A DNA stretch of 50,854 bases from Chthonomonadales bacterium (GTDB lineage Bacteria; Armatimonadota; Chthonomonadetes; Chthonomonadales; CAJBBX01). The notes under the pieces are model-generated. The model saw nothing but the letters and a program-made list of their open reading frames with translations. It made no database searches and was not told the origin of the DNA. The translations under genes and the position numbers were made by a program. This document shows positions 1 to 8,660 of the stretch, piece by piece. Numbering within the stretch: the first letter of the stretch is position 1; each line of letters starts with the position of its first letter. Location: positions 1-50,854 of the forward strand of contig JABWBA010000016.1 in NCBI GenBank assembly GCA_013360745.1, written 5' to 3'.

Positions 1-683
1 CCCTGGTTGAGGTCAGCAACGACGGCCTCGACGAACTCGGGGTTAAATGGTCATGGAAGGACGGTAACTTCGCTTTCGCGCAGACGAAGGGAGGTTCGGG
101 GACCGTCACGACATCCGCGGTAAACACCTCCGATTTCACTGCGACGATCGACGCGTTGATCACCAGGAAGAAGGCCAGGATGCTGGCGAACCCGAACATC
201 TCCTGCGTCGACAACGAGGACGCCAGCATCTTTATCGGCGAGCTGCGACGCTTCCGGGGGTCGACGGTCGTCACGCCCGGCATCGGCACCGTACAGGCGA
301 CCGAAACGGTCCCTGTGGGGATCGCGCTGCTCGTGCGCCCACGGATTCACCCCGATGGCGCCATCACCCTGAAGGTCCATCCGGTGGTTAGCAGCGTACT
401 CACTGTAGTCGACGGGCTTCCGCAGACCGCAAGTCGCGAGGCGGATACGACCGTTCGGATTCGCGAGGGCGAGGAGTTGATCATCGGAGGCCTCACACGC
501 GTCGAGGATACGCACTCAGTCGAGAAGATCCCTCTCCTCGGTGATCTGCCGTTGATTGGAGCGCTCTTCCGGAGCACATCGACAACCAAAGCCCGGTCGG
601 AGATCATCGTGCTGATCCGTGTCTATCCGGTGTATCCCGACCCTGCGCCGTCACAGAACTTTCGGAAAGGACTGGCGCCCTGA
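1..683 (+). CDS. Type IV pilus / type II secretion secretin, C-terminal part (5' end outside window)
   Basis: The reading frame is open from base 3, so the gene begins before the window and 226 codons are visible. The protein carries the conserved secretin core: a KARMLANPNISC-like strand, an NEDASIFIGE segment, and near the end the hallmark IPLLGDLPLIGALFR followed by a SEIIVLIRVYP strand. Secretins form the outer-membrane ring for pilus fibre or type II secretion passage (PilQ/GspD family). Which subfamily it belongs to cannot be settled because the N0/N1 domains are missing. Its stop overlaps the start of the next gene by one base (TGATG), so the two are probably translationally coupled. 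The secretin family call is firm; the pilus versus T2SS role is inferred. Confidence 0.88.
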   Translation, partial: LVEVSNDGLDELGVKWSWKDGNFAFAQTKGGSGTVTTSAVNTSDFTATIDALITRKKARMLANPNISCVDNEDASIFIGELRRFRGSTVVTPGIGTVQATETVPVGIALLVRPRIHPDGAITLKVHPVVSSVLTVVDGLPQTASREADTTVRIREGEELIIGGLTRVEDTHSVEKIPLLGDLPLIGALFRSTSTTKARSEIIVLIRVYPVYPDPAPSQNFRKGLAP

Positions 684-1609
684 TGAACGAGAAGAAGCCG
701 GCCAGCCCCCTGGTCATCGTGGTTATGATCGTGGCGATCATAGCCATTGGGGGATTCAGCATCATGCAGTTTATGGGCTCAAATGCGCAACTCGCGCCGG
801 TGACACCGGGCATCGCAAGCTCCGGTACGGCCCAGAATGGCCCTGCCGTCGCACAGGCCCCGCCCGCGGCGGGCCCGAAACCCGTGATCAGTGTCGAAGC
901 CGCGAAGAATACGAATCCGTTTGCCCCGCTCCCGATGGTCGCCTCGAAGGGCTCTCTTACTCCCAGCGCAGCCAACTCCGCGCTACCGTCCGCTCTCCCG
1001 GGCGTATCGAGCGCCAACAACGGACCGGTTCCGGCTCCACTTCTCGTCTCCCGCGATCGGCGCGACAGGGCTGCGGCTCTCAACGCGTCCGTTCGATCCG
1101 AGGGTACGCTTCCGAGTGTCGGAGGCGTCGGTCCATCCCCCATGCCGGTCGCGATCGAGCCGAAGCTTGCGGGAACGATGCTCGGCAGCCGGCCTACCGC
1201 CGTCTTCGAAGCGGAAGGGGGCAGCGTGATGGTCCCGCAGGGAGGGGCCTATCTGGGTTGGCGAATCATGAGAGTGAGTCACGGCGAAGTGACCGTCTGG
1301 AATGGGGATACCACCCTCCATCTGAAAGTCGGAATGCCTTCATCCCCGGCGAGTCGTACGGCATCCAATCTGGATGACCCGACCCCCTATGCGCAAGCGA
1401 ATGTGATTACCGTCCACTACTCCGCCAGACCGACGGCGTCACGACAGGAACTGGTATACGGGCGCATTGAGGAGACGTCCTACGATGGTCCAGAAGGCCT
1501 GGATCAGGATATCCCCGAGCGTGAGCCCGAGAAAGAACCCGACGCTGCGCCGATAGGCCCGGGCCCCGCCAAACCGCTGGATGAAAACCTTGGTGAGCCA
1601 CGCAAGTAG
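683..1609 (+). CDS. PilP/GspC-like inner-membrane accessory protein of the secretin system
   Basis: This 308-residue protein has one N-terminal membrane anchor (about residues 10-27, hydrophobic after a short KK-containing start). A long Ala/Pro-rich linker follows, then a small domain at about residues 155-215 of the pattern LAGTMLGSRPTAVFE...GxYLGWRIMRVSHGEVTVW. That pattern resembles the PilP/GspC homology region, which contacts the secretin in the periplasm. The one-base overlap with the secretin gene supports a shared role. The last ~57 codons are Pro/Glu-rich, probably disordered, and lie antisense to the 3' end of the downstream minus-strand membrane protein gene (171-bp convergent overlap). 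The family assignment is by pattern and context only. Confidence 0.72.
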   Translation: MNEKKPASPLVIVVMIVAIIAIGGFSIMQFMGSNAQLAPVTPGIASSGTAQNGPAVAQAPPAAGPKPVISVEAAKNTNPFAPLPMVASKGSLTPSAANSALPSALPGVSSANNGPVPAPLLVSRDRRDRAAALNASVRSEGTLPSVGGVGPSPMPVAIEPKLAGTMLGSRPTAVFEAEGGSVMVPQGGAYLGWRIMRVSHGEVTVWNGDTTLHLKVGMPSSPASRTASNLDDPTPYAQANVITVHYSARPTASRQELVYGRIEETSYDGPEGLDQDIPEREPEKEPDAAPIGPGPAKPLDENLGEPRK

Positions 1610-3283
1610 GAACGGGGCGAAGAAACTGTTCATCGTGTAGGTGTTGGACAGAACATAGCCAACGGGGTGCAGCGGAAACCCCATCACGCGCGTACGCAGG
1701 GCCGCTAATCCGACGGTGATCAACGCACCAACGGCCATGGCCATCAATCCCGGGCCATCCGGGCCTGACGGATTCGCCGCAGCGCTGTCCATCTGCTGCA
1801 TGCTGTAGCGGACCTTCCAGAGCGCGTAGGCGTTGCTCTTCACGGTGGCGGCGCCCACCTCATGGAAGGCCGTAAGCCCGCTCCACCATCCGAGGCCGAT
1901 CGCCGTTATCGTCGCGGCTCCGACGCTGAGGATCACGGTGCGAAGGCGCAGGCCCGCATCGTCGGCGATCTTGAGCCCCTCGATGAGATAGGGCAACGAC
2001 TGGCCCCGGATGTCCACATGCACGAGATCGAAATGGGCCAGTGACGCGAGACCTCGATCGCCCAGACTCTCGGTCCCTGTGGCGGCCCAGGCGACCCGGG
2101 CGGGAGTCATCGTAGCCGGCGAGAACGTCCACTGGCCGCCTGCTTCGGCACGAACTCGAGCGCCTGCGACGACATATGCGGCGTAGGCCGCCACCACGAT
2201 CCCGGCGGCCACAGGGCGAACGCCGGTTCCCACGATCATAGCGAACGCGGAGAACAGGCAAACGCCGGCGACAGCCACGGCCCTACGTTCCACAGGCCGG
2301 GAGGCTCGTGTCTCCGGCTTGCGCAGCCGGACGACGGCGCCCGCCGTGATGATCGCAGCGAGGGCGATCCATGCTCCGGCGGCTTGTTCCTCGGGAAAGG
2401 GAAAGCGGGCGGAGCCCGTCCCGGCGGCCTCGATTCCGACGAACGCGCCCAGGAGATACGGAACGCGTGCGAGGATCCAGAACACCCAGCAACTGAAGCT
2501 GACCGGACTCGGCACAAGATAGGCGAGGCCGATCGCCATCGGGTAGAAACCGATCGGCAGACTCCGGATGGAGTTCCAGGGCGGCGATGTGAAGAGCGTC
2601 GCAGCGTAATCAGACGCTTTGAGCTGGACCGCAGGTACGCCGGGATACCACTCATGAAGCGCCAGCAGGCTCTGAAGGACGATTGGGATGCCGGCTCCTA
2701 GCCAGAGAAGACGGTGATCGCCGAGGCGTTCGGTCGGGGAGGTCAGCTGGATCGGCAGGGCTGCGACCGGAAACGATAACCGTTCCTCGCGAATCCAGGC
2801 CCGGTTCAGGGCGATCCCGAAGCCGGTCCACGCGGCCGTGAGCAACAATAGATAACCGCTCCAGAATAGGATGGGGAGGATCCACGCGTGCCACGGCACG
2901 CCCGAGCCGCCCCGGTACAGCGCCTCAACGGCGGAGGTGTTGTGCAGGAGGGGCAGGTCGACGATGGACCCGAGCCACGGACGCCATACCGGCTGCGTCT
3001 CCGAGAAGTAGCGGAGGAACCCCATCCCGGGCATCAAGAAGCGCAGGCCGCCGAAGCCGATGATCGGGATTGAGGCGGTCAGAGCGATATAGCCGAGCAG
3101 CGTCTCCTGTCGCGTCAGCCAGCCGCGCGCCTGCATGCCGCGAGCTGCGAGCAGAAAGACGACCGTGGGCATCATCAGCGAGTAGCAGATGAGATAGACG
3201 CTTCGGATGATCTCGCTGTCGGTTACCCAGCCGATCATCACGGCCTGGGACAGCGCGACGAGAAGGATCAGCCGTAGGCGCAT
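1439..3283 (-). CDS. Polytopic membrane protein, OPT/DUF6785-like
   Basis: A 614-residue, highly hydrophobic protein with roughly a dozen or more membrane segments spread along its length. The N-terminal WVTDSEI-type start, the FPVAALPIQLT segment after an N-terminal bundle, and the C-terminal MGFPLHPVGY...NSFFAPFLLAWL segment resemble the DUF6784/DUF6785 proteins of Armatimonadota and Planctomycetota. Those are distantly related to oligopeptide transporters (OPT). The substrate is unknown. It is the last gene of the minus-strand run that follows PFK and the DapA-like aldolase (41-bp gap), so uptake of a carbon or peptide substrate for that operon is possible but unproven. The hydrophobic C-terminus runs 171 bp into the converging + strand gene. 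Confidence 0.75.
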   Translation of the reverse strand: MRLRLILLVALSQAVMIGWVTDSEIIRSVYLICYSLMMPTVVFLLAARGMQARGWLTRQETLLGYIALTASIPIIGFGGLRFLMPGMGFLRYFSETQPVWRPWLGSIVDLPLLHNTSAVEALYRGGSGVPWHAWILPILFWSGYLLLLTAAWTGFGIALNRAWIREERLSFPVAALPIQLTSPTERLGDHRLLWLGAGIPIVLQSLLALHEWYPGVPAVQLKASDYAATLFTSPPWNSIRSLPIGFYPMAIGLAYLVPSPVSFSCWVFWILARVPYLLGAFVGIEAAGTGSARFPFPEEQAAGAWIALAAIITAGAVVRLRKPETRASRPVERRAVAVAGVCLFSAFAMIVGTGVRPVAAGIVVAAYAAYVVAGARVRAEAGGQWTFSPATMTPARVAWAATGTESLGDRGLASLAHFDLVHVDIRGQSLPYLIEGLKIADDAGLRLRTVILSVGAATITAIGLGWWSGLTAFHEVGAATVKSNAYALWKVRYSMQQMDSAAANPSGPDGPGLMAMAVGALITVGLAALRTRVMGFPLHPVGYVLSNTYTMNSFFAPFLLAWLTKVFIQRFGGARAYRRSVGFFLGLTLGDILIQAFWTIVGRLLNAPVYQFLS

Positions 3284-3324
3284 GGGAACACGCGACGCCC
3301 GGAGGCGATCCTCGGCGCTCGCAT

Positions 3325-4359
3325 CTAGGTGAGCCAGGTGTCTCGGTGTTGCTTGATGAACGACTGATCGTGCAGGTGCGGGTAGGCGTCCAGGACCCGC
3401 TCGATCTCAGCCGCCTGGCCTTCGGACAGAGTCTCCTCCGGATCCAGGCACAGGATATGTTCCATCAGGCCCTGTCTCCGGAGCGCTTCGTGAATGCCCG
3501 CGATGCATCCGCGGAAGCCGTTCGCCGCATCGAACAGGGCCGAGTTGAGATCCGTCAGGTGGACGTCCATTTCGATCAGGGATAACGGCGCCGTCCCCTG
3601 CGCCTGGACCTCCTTGGTGATGCGCAGGAGTTCGACGGCCCGGCGGGTGCCGAAGGACCACTGGCCGAGGAGCCCTCCGTGGAATCGGAGGGATTGGCCT
3701 CGGATGGTAACCGAGGTGATGAGATCGCCGATGATATGGTCGTCATTGCCCGTATAGAGCGCGATCTCGTCGGCCCGGCCCGAGTCCGCGACCGCGTGGA
3801 GCACATCGAGAGTCTGATAACGGTTGAACGGCGCCACTTTGATCGCCGCGAGCGAATCGAGATCGCACAGGCGGCGCCAGAAGCTCCTGGACAGAATGCG
3901 GCCGCCGACGGCGGGCTGCAAATAGAAACCGATGATCGGCAGCACGTCGCCGACGGCGCGGCAATGCTCAACAAGATACGCTTCCGAGGCATCACGAAGG
4001 GCGCCGAGGCTGACCAGCGCGGCGTCGTACCCCAATCCTGCGGCGGTCTCCGCTTCGGATACGGCCTGAGCGGTATCGCCGCACACCCCGGTGATCAGGA
4101 CAGGCGGTTGGTCGGCCTCTCGAGCGGCCTCCGCAGCCAGCTCAAGCGCGGGTCGAAACATACCGTATTCGGGACGCCGGATGGCGAACTGTGTCGTATG
4201 TACGGCAACGGCGAGTCCTCCCGCGCCGGCCGCGATATAGTATCGGCTCAGCGCTCTCTGCCGTCGCTCATCTAGTCTACGGTCGACCGTGAGCGCCAGG
4301 GGGTGCGCGGGAATCACCATGCCCTCCAGCAGTCGCCGACGGAGGCGATCTCCCTTCAT
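3325..4359 (-). CDS. Dihydrodipicolinate synthase (DapA) family aldolase/lyase
   Basis: A class I, Schiff-base-forming TIM-barrel protein of about 344 residues. Numbered from an upstream ATG at 4395, the AIKVAPFNRYQT segment carries the likely Schiff-base lysine (K186) and IGFYLQP carries the likely catalytic tyrosine (Y158), matching the DapA/N-acetylneuraminate-lyase arrangement. I chose the ATG at 4357-4359 because GGGGAGAG lies 8 bases upstream. The ATG at 4395 has no visible ribosome site and adds 12 residues of no recognisable homology. Family members split or condense pyruvate or other 2-keto acids, so the substrate is unknown. It is too long and too isolated from lysine genes to be called dapA. 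It follows the PFK gene closely on the same strand. Confidence 0.8.
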   Translation of the reverse strand: MKGDRLRRRLLEGMVIPAHPLALTVDRRLDERRQRALSRYYIAAGAGGLAVAVHTTQFAIRRPEYGMFRPALELAAEAAREADQPPVLITGVCGDTAQAVSEAETAAGLGYDAALVSLGALRDASEAYLVEHCRAVGDVLPIIGFYLQPAVGGRILSRSFWRRLCDLDSLAAIKVAPFNRYQTLDVLHAVADSGRADEIALYTGNDDHIIGDLITSVTIRGQSLRFHGGLLGQWSFGTRRAVELLRITKEVQAQGTAPLSLIEMDVHLTDLNSALFDAANGFRGCIAGIHEALRRQGLMEHILCLDPEETLSEGQAAEIERVLDAYPHLHDQSFIKQHRDTWLT

Positions 4360-4404
4360 CTTGTCGCTCTCCCCGAGGCGCCCATGATCATTCATCGAGG
4401 GTGG

Positions 4405-5682
4405 CTATATCGCCGCGGCATCGGCGTAGGCGGCCCTGTACTCGGCTGGGGACAGACCCGCCACATCGGCGAGCCGACCGAGCGTATCGCCGTTCTCAAG
4501 GTCCTCAGTGGACAGCCGAACCATCGCGGCACGAGCGGCTTTGTAGGTATCCGCCTGAACATCGACCCGACGAATGGCGGTCTTGCCCGTTACCGGATCG
4601 AGTATGGCGCCAAACGGGATCGGTTCGATGCGGCCGGCCTTCAACGCGATCAAGGCTCCGCCTCTCTCCCAGGACGGATCCGCACCGAGAACGTACTGAA
4701 CCGCACCCCAGCCGAGTTGTCGACAATAGTCGGCGTCGAATGGGGCGGGTGGCGCACATCGGAGTTCATATCCGATGACGACATCGACGATCGTCCGTTT
4801 GCGCCCCCGTTCCTTCAGACGCTTCTTAAGTTCATCTTTCAGGATGAGCGCGAGCGGAACCTCCGCCAGGCGAAGGTTCCCCGATTTATCGTGGGTGATC
4901 GATACGTAGGGACGACCCTGGAGGTCGGCCACGATCAGTTCTCCGACGCCCTCTGCGATCACGACAACGCCGAAATCGCGCCCAAGGATCGCAGATCTGT
5001 GCATCGAGCCTTCGATCACCTTGAGCGTGAGGTCCAGGCTCGCACTGCCCTGGAACTCCTCTGGTATGACAGCTGCGGTCGCGCCGCCCGAGCTAGCCAT
5101 GCCCAGCGCGAGGTGGCCTGCGCTCCGGCCCATGGCGGTGACGACGTACCAGCGGGCCGTCGTATGGGCATCCTCCATCAGGTTGCCGATCAGGTTTGCG
5201 CCGACTGCGCGGGCTGTATTGTAGCCGAACGTCGGGGCCTGATCGGGCAGGGGGAGATCATTGTCGATCGTCTTCGGGACATGGGCGACCTGAATGCGCC
5301 CGTCCGATGTTCTGGAGGTCATGCTGGCCGTATACGCGGTGTCGTCACCGCCGATCGTGACGAGATAGGCGATATCCAGCGCCTGGAGGGTGGCGACCAC
5401 TCTGGCCATCTTGTCAGGGTCATCCGCAGGCTTTTCCCTTGAGGTGCGCAGGATGCTGCCGCCCCGTAGGCGGCACTGCTCCGCGATCAAGTCGGTGATG
5501 GTGCATGTATGCTCCCCGCTGCCTGCCGCGAGCCATTTGAAGCCGTCGTAGATGCCGACAACCTCGAGGCCGCGGCGCAACCCCTCAGTGGCGGCCGCCG
5601 CGATCACGCTGTTGATGCCCGGGGCCGGGCCTCCTCCGACTACAATGCCCATGCGACCCCGTGGCCGGGATGACGTCGTCAT
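4405..5682 (-). CDS. 6-phosphofructokinase, pyrophosphate-dependent type
   Basis: This 425-residue enzyme phosphorylates fructose 6-phosphate in glycolysis. The phosphate-donor loop reads GGGPAPGINS (residues 16-25) instead of the ATP-type GGDxPG. The second signature is GGDDT (111-115) and the third is PKTIDND (136-142). In the PFK family an Asp after GGD and a Lys before TIDND mark pyrophosphate users, where ATP enzymes have GGDGS and GTIDND. MGRSAGHLALG provides the usual MGR substrate loop. The start codon overlaps the stop of the diguanylate cyclase gene (ATGA), so the two are probably co-translated, an unusual pairing. A second, different PFK lies at 45430. Confidence 0.88.
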   Translation of the reverse strand: MTTSSRPRGRMGIVVGGGPAPGINSVIAAAATEGLRRGLEVVGIYDGFKWLAAGSGEHTCTITDLIAEQCRLRGGSILRTSREKPADDPDKMARVVATLQALDIAYLVTIGGDDTAYTASMTSRTSDGRIQVAHVPKTIDNDLPLPDQAPTFGYNTARAVGANLIGNLMEDAHTTARWYVVTAMGRSAGHLALGMASSGGATAAVIPEEFQGSASLDLTLKVIEGSMHRSAILGRDFGVVVIAEGVGELIVADLQGRPYVSITHDKSGNLRLAEVPLALILKDELKKRLKERGRKRTIVDVVIGYELRCAPPAPFDADYCRQLGWGAVQYVLGADPSWERGGALIALKAGRIEPIPFGAILDPVTGKTAIRRVDVQADTYKAARAAMVRLSTEDLENGDTLGRLADVAGLSPAEYRAAYADAAAI

Positions 5683-6611
5683 CGTCCTGATGTCTCCTCT
5701 TCCCTGTTAACGTCGGCTTTGCTGCGGGCTTTCGCCTCGCACATCCGCCGATCTGCTTGTTCGAGCGCCGTGTCCAGATCCGATCCCATTGACGGTGTCC
5801 AACACGCCCATCCGGCTGAGAGCCCGATGCACTCTGGAGCGGTACGCTCATGATACTCTTGCGCGACGCGATCGAAGATCCTCTGGCCCGCGTCCGGTCC
5901 CGCGTTCCATGCGACGATGGTGAACTCGTCGCCTCCGGTCCGACCGGCCAGATCGGAACTCCGCAATGTAACCCGGACCGTATCGCCGAACGCCTGCAGC
6001 GCGAGATCGCCTGCTGGGTGACCGGATCTGTCGTTGAGCAGCTTCAGACCGCGAACATCGAACCTCATAACGAGCAACGGGCACTCCTGGCGTCGGGCCA
6101 GCTGTACGAGACGGACGCTTTGGCGGATCAGGCCCCTTCGGTTCAGAAGTCCGGTGAGCGAGTCGGTATCCGCCAGTTCGCGTATTCGAGCCTGCGCCTG
6201 CTGGCGGTAGGCCGCTCTCAGGAGCCGAGTTCGCAGCTCTTGCGGAGCGGGGATATCCGGACCCAGAATATCCTGCGCCCCTCCGATGAGCGCATCGCGC
6301 TCGATGGCGGCGTTGGGCTGATCGATCCAGACCAGCGCCGGCGTTGCCGGATAATACTCGACAAGGGCGCCGAGGCACGCAGTCCTCTCATGCGGACCGA
6401 GTGCGGCGGCGAGGATAGCCGCGTCTGGCAGACCGGCGCACTCTCTCACCCTGATTGCTTCAACGCCATCGCGCTGTTCGATGGTGGAGATCGGGGTGAT
6501 CCACGAGGCAGCGACGGCGCTGACCAGTGTGGGCGGAACCGAACCGATCACCAGCAGGCGGGTGGGCGCTTCATCCGTGCCGGCACTCGCGCCAGTGAGG
6601 TCGTCCATCAC
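5679..6611 (-). CDS. Diguanylate cyclase (GGDEF) with degenerate receiver-like N-terminus
   Basis: A 310-residue protein predicted to make cyclic di-GMP. The C-terminal half has the full GGDEF signature: DSLTGLLNRRG entry motif, an intact GGDEF active site and a product-inhibition I-site RSSD exactly five residues before it. The enzyme should therefore be active and feedback-inhibited. The first ~140 residues have the beta/alpha spacing of a response-regulator receiver, but the acidic cluster after strand 1 is absent (IGSVPP) and the usual Lys loop reads LGPDIPAPQ, so phosphorylation is doubtful. It follows the STAS gene by 18 bp and overlaps the PFK gene by 4 bp. Confidence 0.9.
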   Translation of the reverse strand: MMDDLTGASAGTDEAPTRLLVIGSVPPTLVSAVAASWITPISTIEQRDGVEAIRVRECAGLPDAAILAAALGPHERTACLGALVEYYPATPALVWIDQPNAAIERDALIGGAQDILGPDIPAPQELRTRLLRAAYRQQAQARIRELADTDSLTGLLNRRGLIRQSVRLVQLARRQECPLLVMRFDVRGLKLLNDRSGHPAGDLALQAFGDTVRVTLRSSDLAGRTGGDEFTIVAWNAGPDAGQRIFDRVAQEYHERTAPECIGLSAGWACWTPSMGSDLDTALEQADRRMCEAKARSKADVNREEETSGR

Positions 6612-6629
6612 GAGCGGAGCTCGGCGGCA

Positions 6630-6965
6630 TCAGCGAAACGAGGCAGCAGCCTCATCCGCGGTATCCAGGATTTCGAAGACGCGATGCATACGAACGAGTT
6701 CGAACAGGTTTCGGATTGTCTTTCGCATGCGACAGAGTTTCATATCCCCTCCGGCAGCATTGAGCTGCCTGAGGCATGTGAGGAAGGATCCGAGCGCCGA
6801 ACTGTCCATGAACTCCACATCGCCCAGATCAAGAACCACCTTGCGGTCGGAAGCCAGGATCGGCGCCATGGCGATCTTGAAGGCATCGCTGGAGCTGATA
6901 TCGAGGTTGGGGCCTGGCACGCCTACGATCATCACCTCATCGATCTTACGGGTCTTTAGCGTCAT
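6630..6965 (-). CDS. STAS-domain anti-sigma factor antagonist (SpoIIAA/RsbV-like)
   Basis: This 111-residue single-domain protein fits the STAS fold: VVLDLGDVEFMDSSALGSF contains the DSS-ALG loop in which the phospho-accepting Ser sits, followed by the MKLCRM...FELVRMHRVFEI second half. In partner switching such proteins bind an anti-sigma kinase when dephosphorylated by a PP2C phosphatase. Both of those activities are fused in the protein encoded just upstream (7019-8659), making the two likely partners. A strong AGGAGG ribosome site precedes the start. The ultimate target (sigma factor or other effector) is not visible in the window. Confidence 0.87.
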   Translation of the reverse strand: MTLKTRKIDEVMIVGVPGPNLDISSSDAFKIAMAPILASDRKVVLDLGDVEFMDSSALGSFLTCLRQLNAAGGDMKLCRMRKTIRNLFELVRMHRVFEILDTADEAAASFR

Positions 6966-7018
6966 TCTTTCGCATACCCTCCTGTAACCTATCTTAGACG
7001 TCAGTGTGCGGACGGGCC

Positions 7019-8659
7019 TCAGTGTGGCGGGGGCGGCTCCGCTTCGTGGCGGCCATGGGCGCGGCGTATCAGCAGTAATCGATTGCGTCCCAGTGCATCA
7101 CGCGAGTAACTGTAGTCATCGACACTCTGGCTGATGATATAGACGCCGAAGCCTCCGTCACGAGTGCCATCGAAATCCGGCGCTCGAACATCGTTGGGAT
7201 CGAATCGGCGGCCCCAGTCGGTAAGTTCAACGCGAACTTCGCCTTTGTAGGCTTCGAGTGTGACCTGGACTCGGCGGTCACGCGTACCCCAGTACGCATG
7301 GTGCAGGATGTTGCTGGCCGCCTCGCTCACAGCGAGGACGAGCGTCGATTTTTCGTAGGCCGTTAGCGGCGGATCGATGGCCTGTTTATCGCAGAACCAA
7401 TCGACCAGCCGTCTCATAGAGTCGATTTCATGCGGAGCGCTGGTCACCTCCATGGATGTGGTCTGGAGCGGCCATTCATTCCCGTCGTCGACGGTTCGGA
7501 CAACCAGGCATGTCACGTCGTCGGCTGTACCTCTGTGGTTGGCGTGTTTCATTGCGGCGTCGCAGATGGAATCGGCGATTTCCCTGGCGCTGAGATGGGC
7601 AGTGGCACGGACGGTTGCTTCCAGTCCTTCGAGCCCAAACATCGCGCCATTCCCGTCCCGAGCCTCGGTAACGCCGTCGGAGTAGAAGACAAATACATCG
7701 TCTTGTTCGAATGCGGCGCGACTCTGGGTGTACAGCTCCGTCGAGGAGACTCCGATCGGAAGATTATCGCCCTCAAGGTAGGTAATACGGTTGTTGGAAG
7801 GGCGATAATGGAGCGTCCGCATGTGGCCGGCATCGACGAACGTGATCTGCTGCTTTCGAACCTCAAATCGCGCACAGCAGAGGGTGATGAAACTGCCCAG
7901 CCGGGCCAGGTTCGCAGTCATGCTGTGGTGCAGAGCTGCGACGATCTCCTCCGGATCCGGTAGCCTCGCGTATTGCCTCAGCAGGAGTATCAGGCGCAGA
8001 ACGTTGGTTCCGAAAACCATTTTGCTAGCGGCGGCGAAAAGGGCCGCCGGGACGCCCTTGCCCATGACATCGCCAATCAAGACGTCGAGCTCCGAATCAC
8101 CGTATCGCGCGAAGCACCAAAAGTCGCCGTCCACTCGTTGCGACGGTCGAGAAACCGCCGCGATATCCAGACCTCGAACGTCCTCCGGCGGCTCGCTCAA
8201 GAGCAGCGCGTTCTGGATGTTGGCGCCGATCTCGATCTCACGGGTCCGCGCCTTCTCGATGGCGTCCTCGGCTCGTCGACGTTCGCGGGCGAATCGGATG
8301 GAACGATCGAGAGCGTATGCATCGATTCGACCCTTGATCAGGTAATCGGCGGCGCCGGCCGACACTGCGGCGCGGGCGATGGACTTGTCGGTCTGGTTCG
8401 TCAAGAGGACCATCGGCGCTCGGCAACCGCTCGCGAGCGCCTCGCTAACGAGGTCGATTCCTGTCCGAGCTCCGAGCATATAATCGATGAGAATGACATC
8501 ATGGGCGTTGCTGCGAGCCGCCTCGAGACCCGAGGCATAATCATTGGACCAGTCGAGAATATACGTGGAATCCTCGATCTCCCAGAGAAGTTCCCGCGTC
8601 AGCAGATAGTAATCACGGTCATCGTCGATGAGGAGTACCCGGACGGGTTGCTCCGCCAT
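7019..8659 (-). CDS. Three-domain regulator: receiver + PP2C (SpoIIE) phosphatase + RsbW-like ATPase
   Basis: A protein of about 546 residues with three domains in order. The receiver has IDDD, phospho-acceptor Asp in LIDYMLG, LTNQT and LIKGR. The SpoIIE-type PP2C phosphatase has DGDFW, GDVMGKGVPAAL, DAGH, YSDGVTEA and DDVT. The GHKL kinase/ATPase has N-box EAASNILHHAY, DWGRRFDP and GGFGVYII. Phosphatase and anti-sigma-kinase activities in one chain make a self-contained partner switch gated by phosphorylation, and the STAS protein encoded next is the obvious substrate. I prefer the ATG at 8657-8659, preceded by GGGAGAG and one base from the upstream stop. An ATG at 8680 would overlap the upstream gene. 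Confidence 0.9.
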   Translation of the reverse strand: MAEQPVRVLLIDDDRDYYLLTRELLWEIEDSTYILDWSNDYASGLEAARSNAHDVILIDYMLGARTGIDLVSEALASGCRAPMVLLTNQTDKSIARAAVSAGAADYLIKGRIDAYALDRSIRFARERRRAEDAIEKARTREIEIGANIQNALLLSEPPEDVRGLDIAAVSRPSQRVDGDFWCFARYGDSELDVLIGDVMGKGVPAALFAAASKMVFGTNVLRLILLLRQYARLPDPEEIVAALHHSMTANLARLGSFITLCCARFEVRKQQITFVDAGHMRTLHYRPSNNRITYLEGDNLPIGVSSTELYTQSRAAFEQDDVFVFYSDGVTEARDGNGAMFGLEGLEATVRATAHLSAREIADSICDAAMKHANHRGTADDVTCLVVRTVDDGNEWPLQTTSMEVTSAPHEIDSMRRLVDWFCDKQAIDPPLTAYEKSTLVLAVSEAASNILHHAYWGTRDRRVQVTLEAYKGEVRVELTDWGRRFDPNDVRAPDFDGTRDGGFGVYIISQSVDDYSYSRDALGRNRLLLIRRAHGRHEAEPPPPH

Positions 8660-8660
8660 A

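Noticed and set aside
4303-5442. A 379-residue + strand open frame opposite PFK
   Set aside because: It is antisense to a well-supported PFK and lacks a ribosome site and domain.
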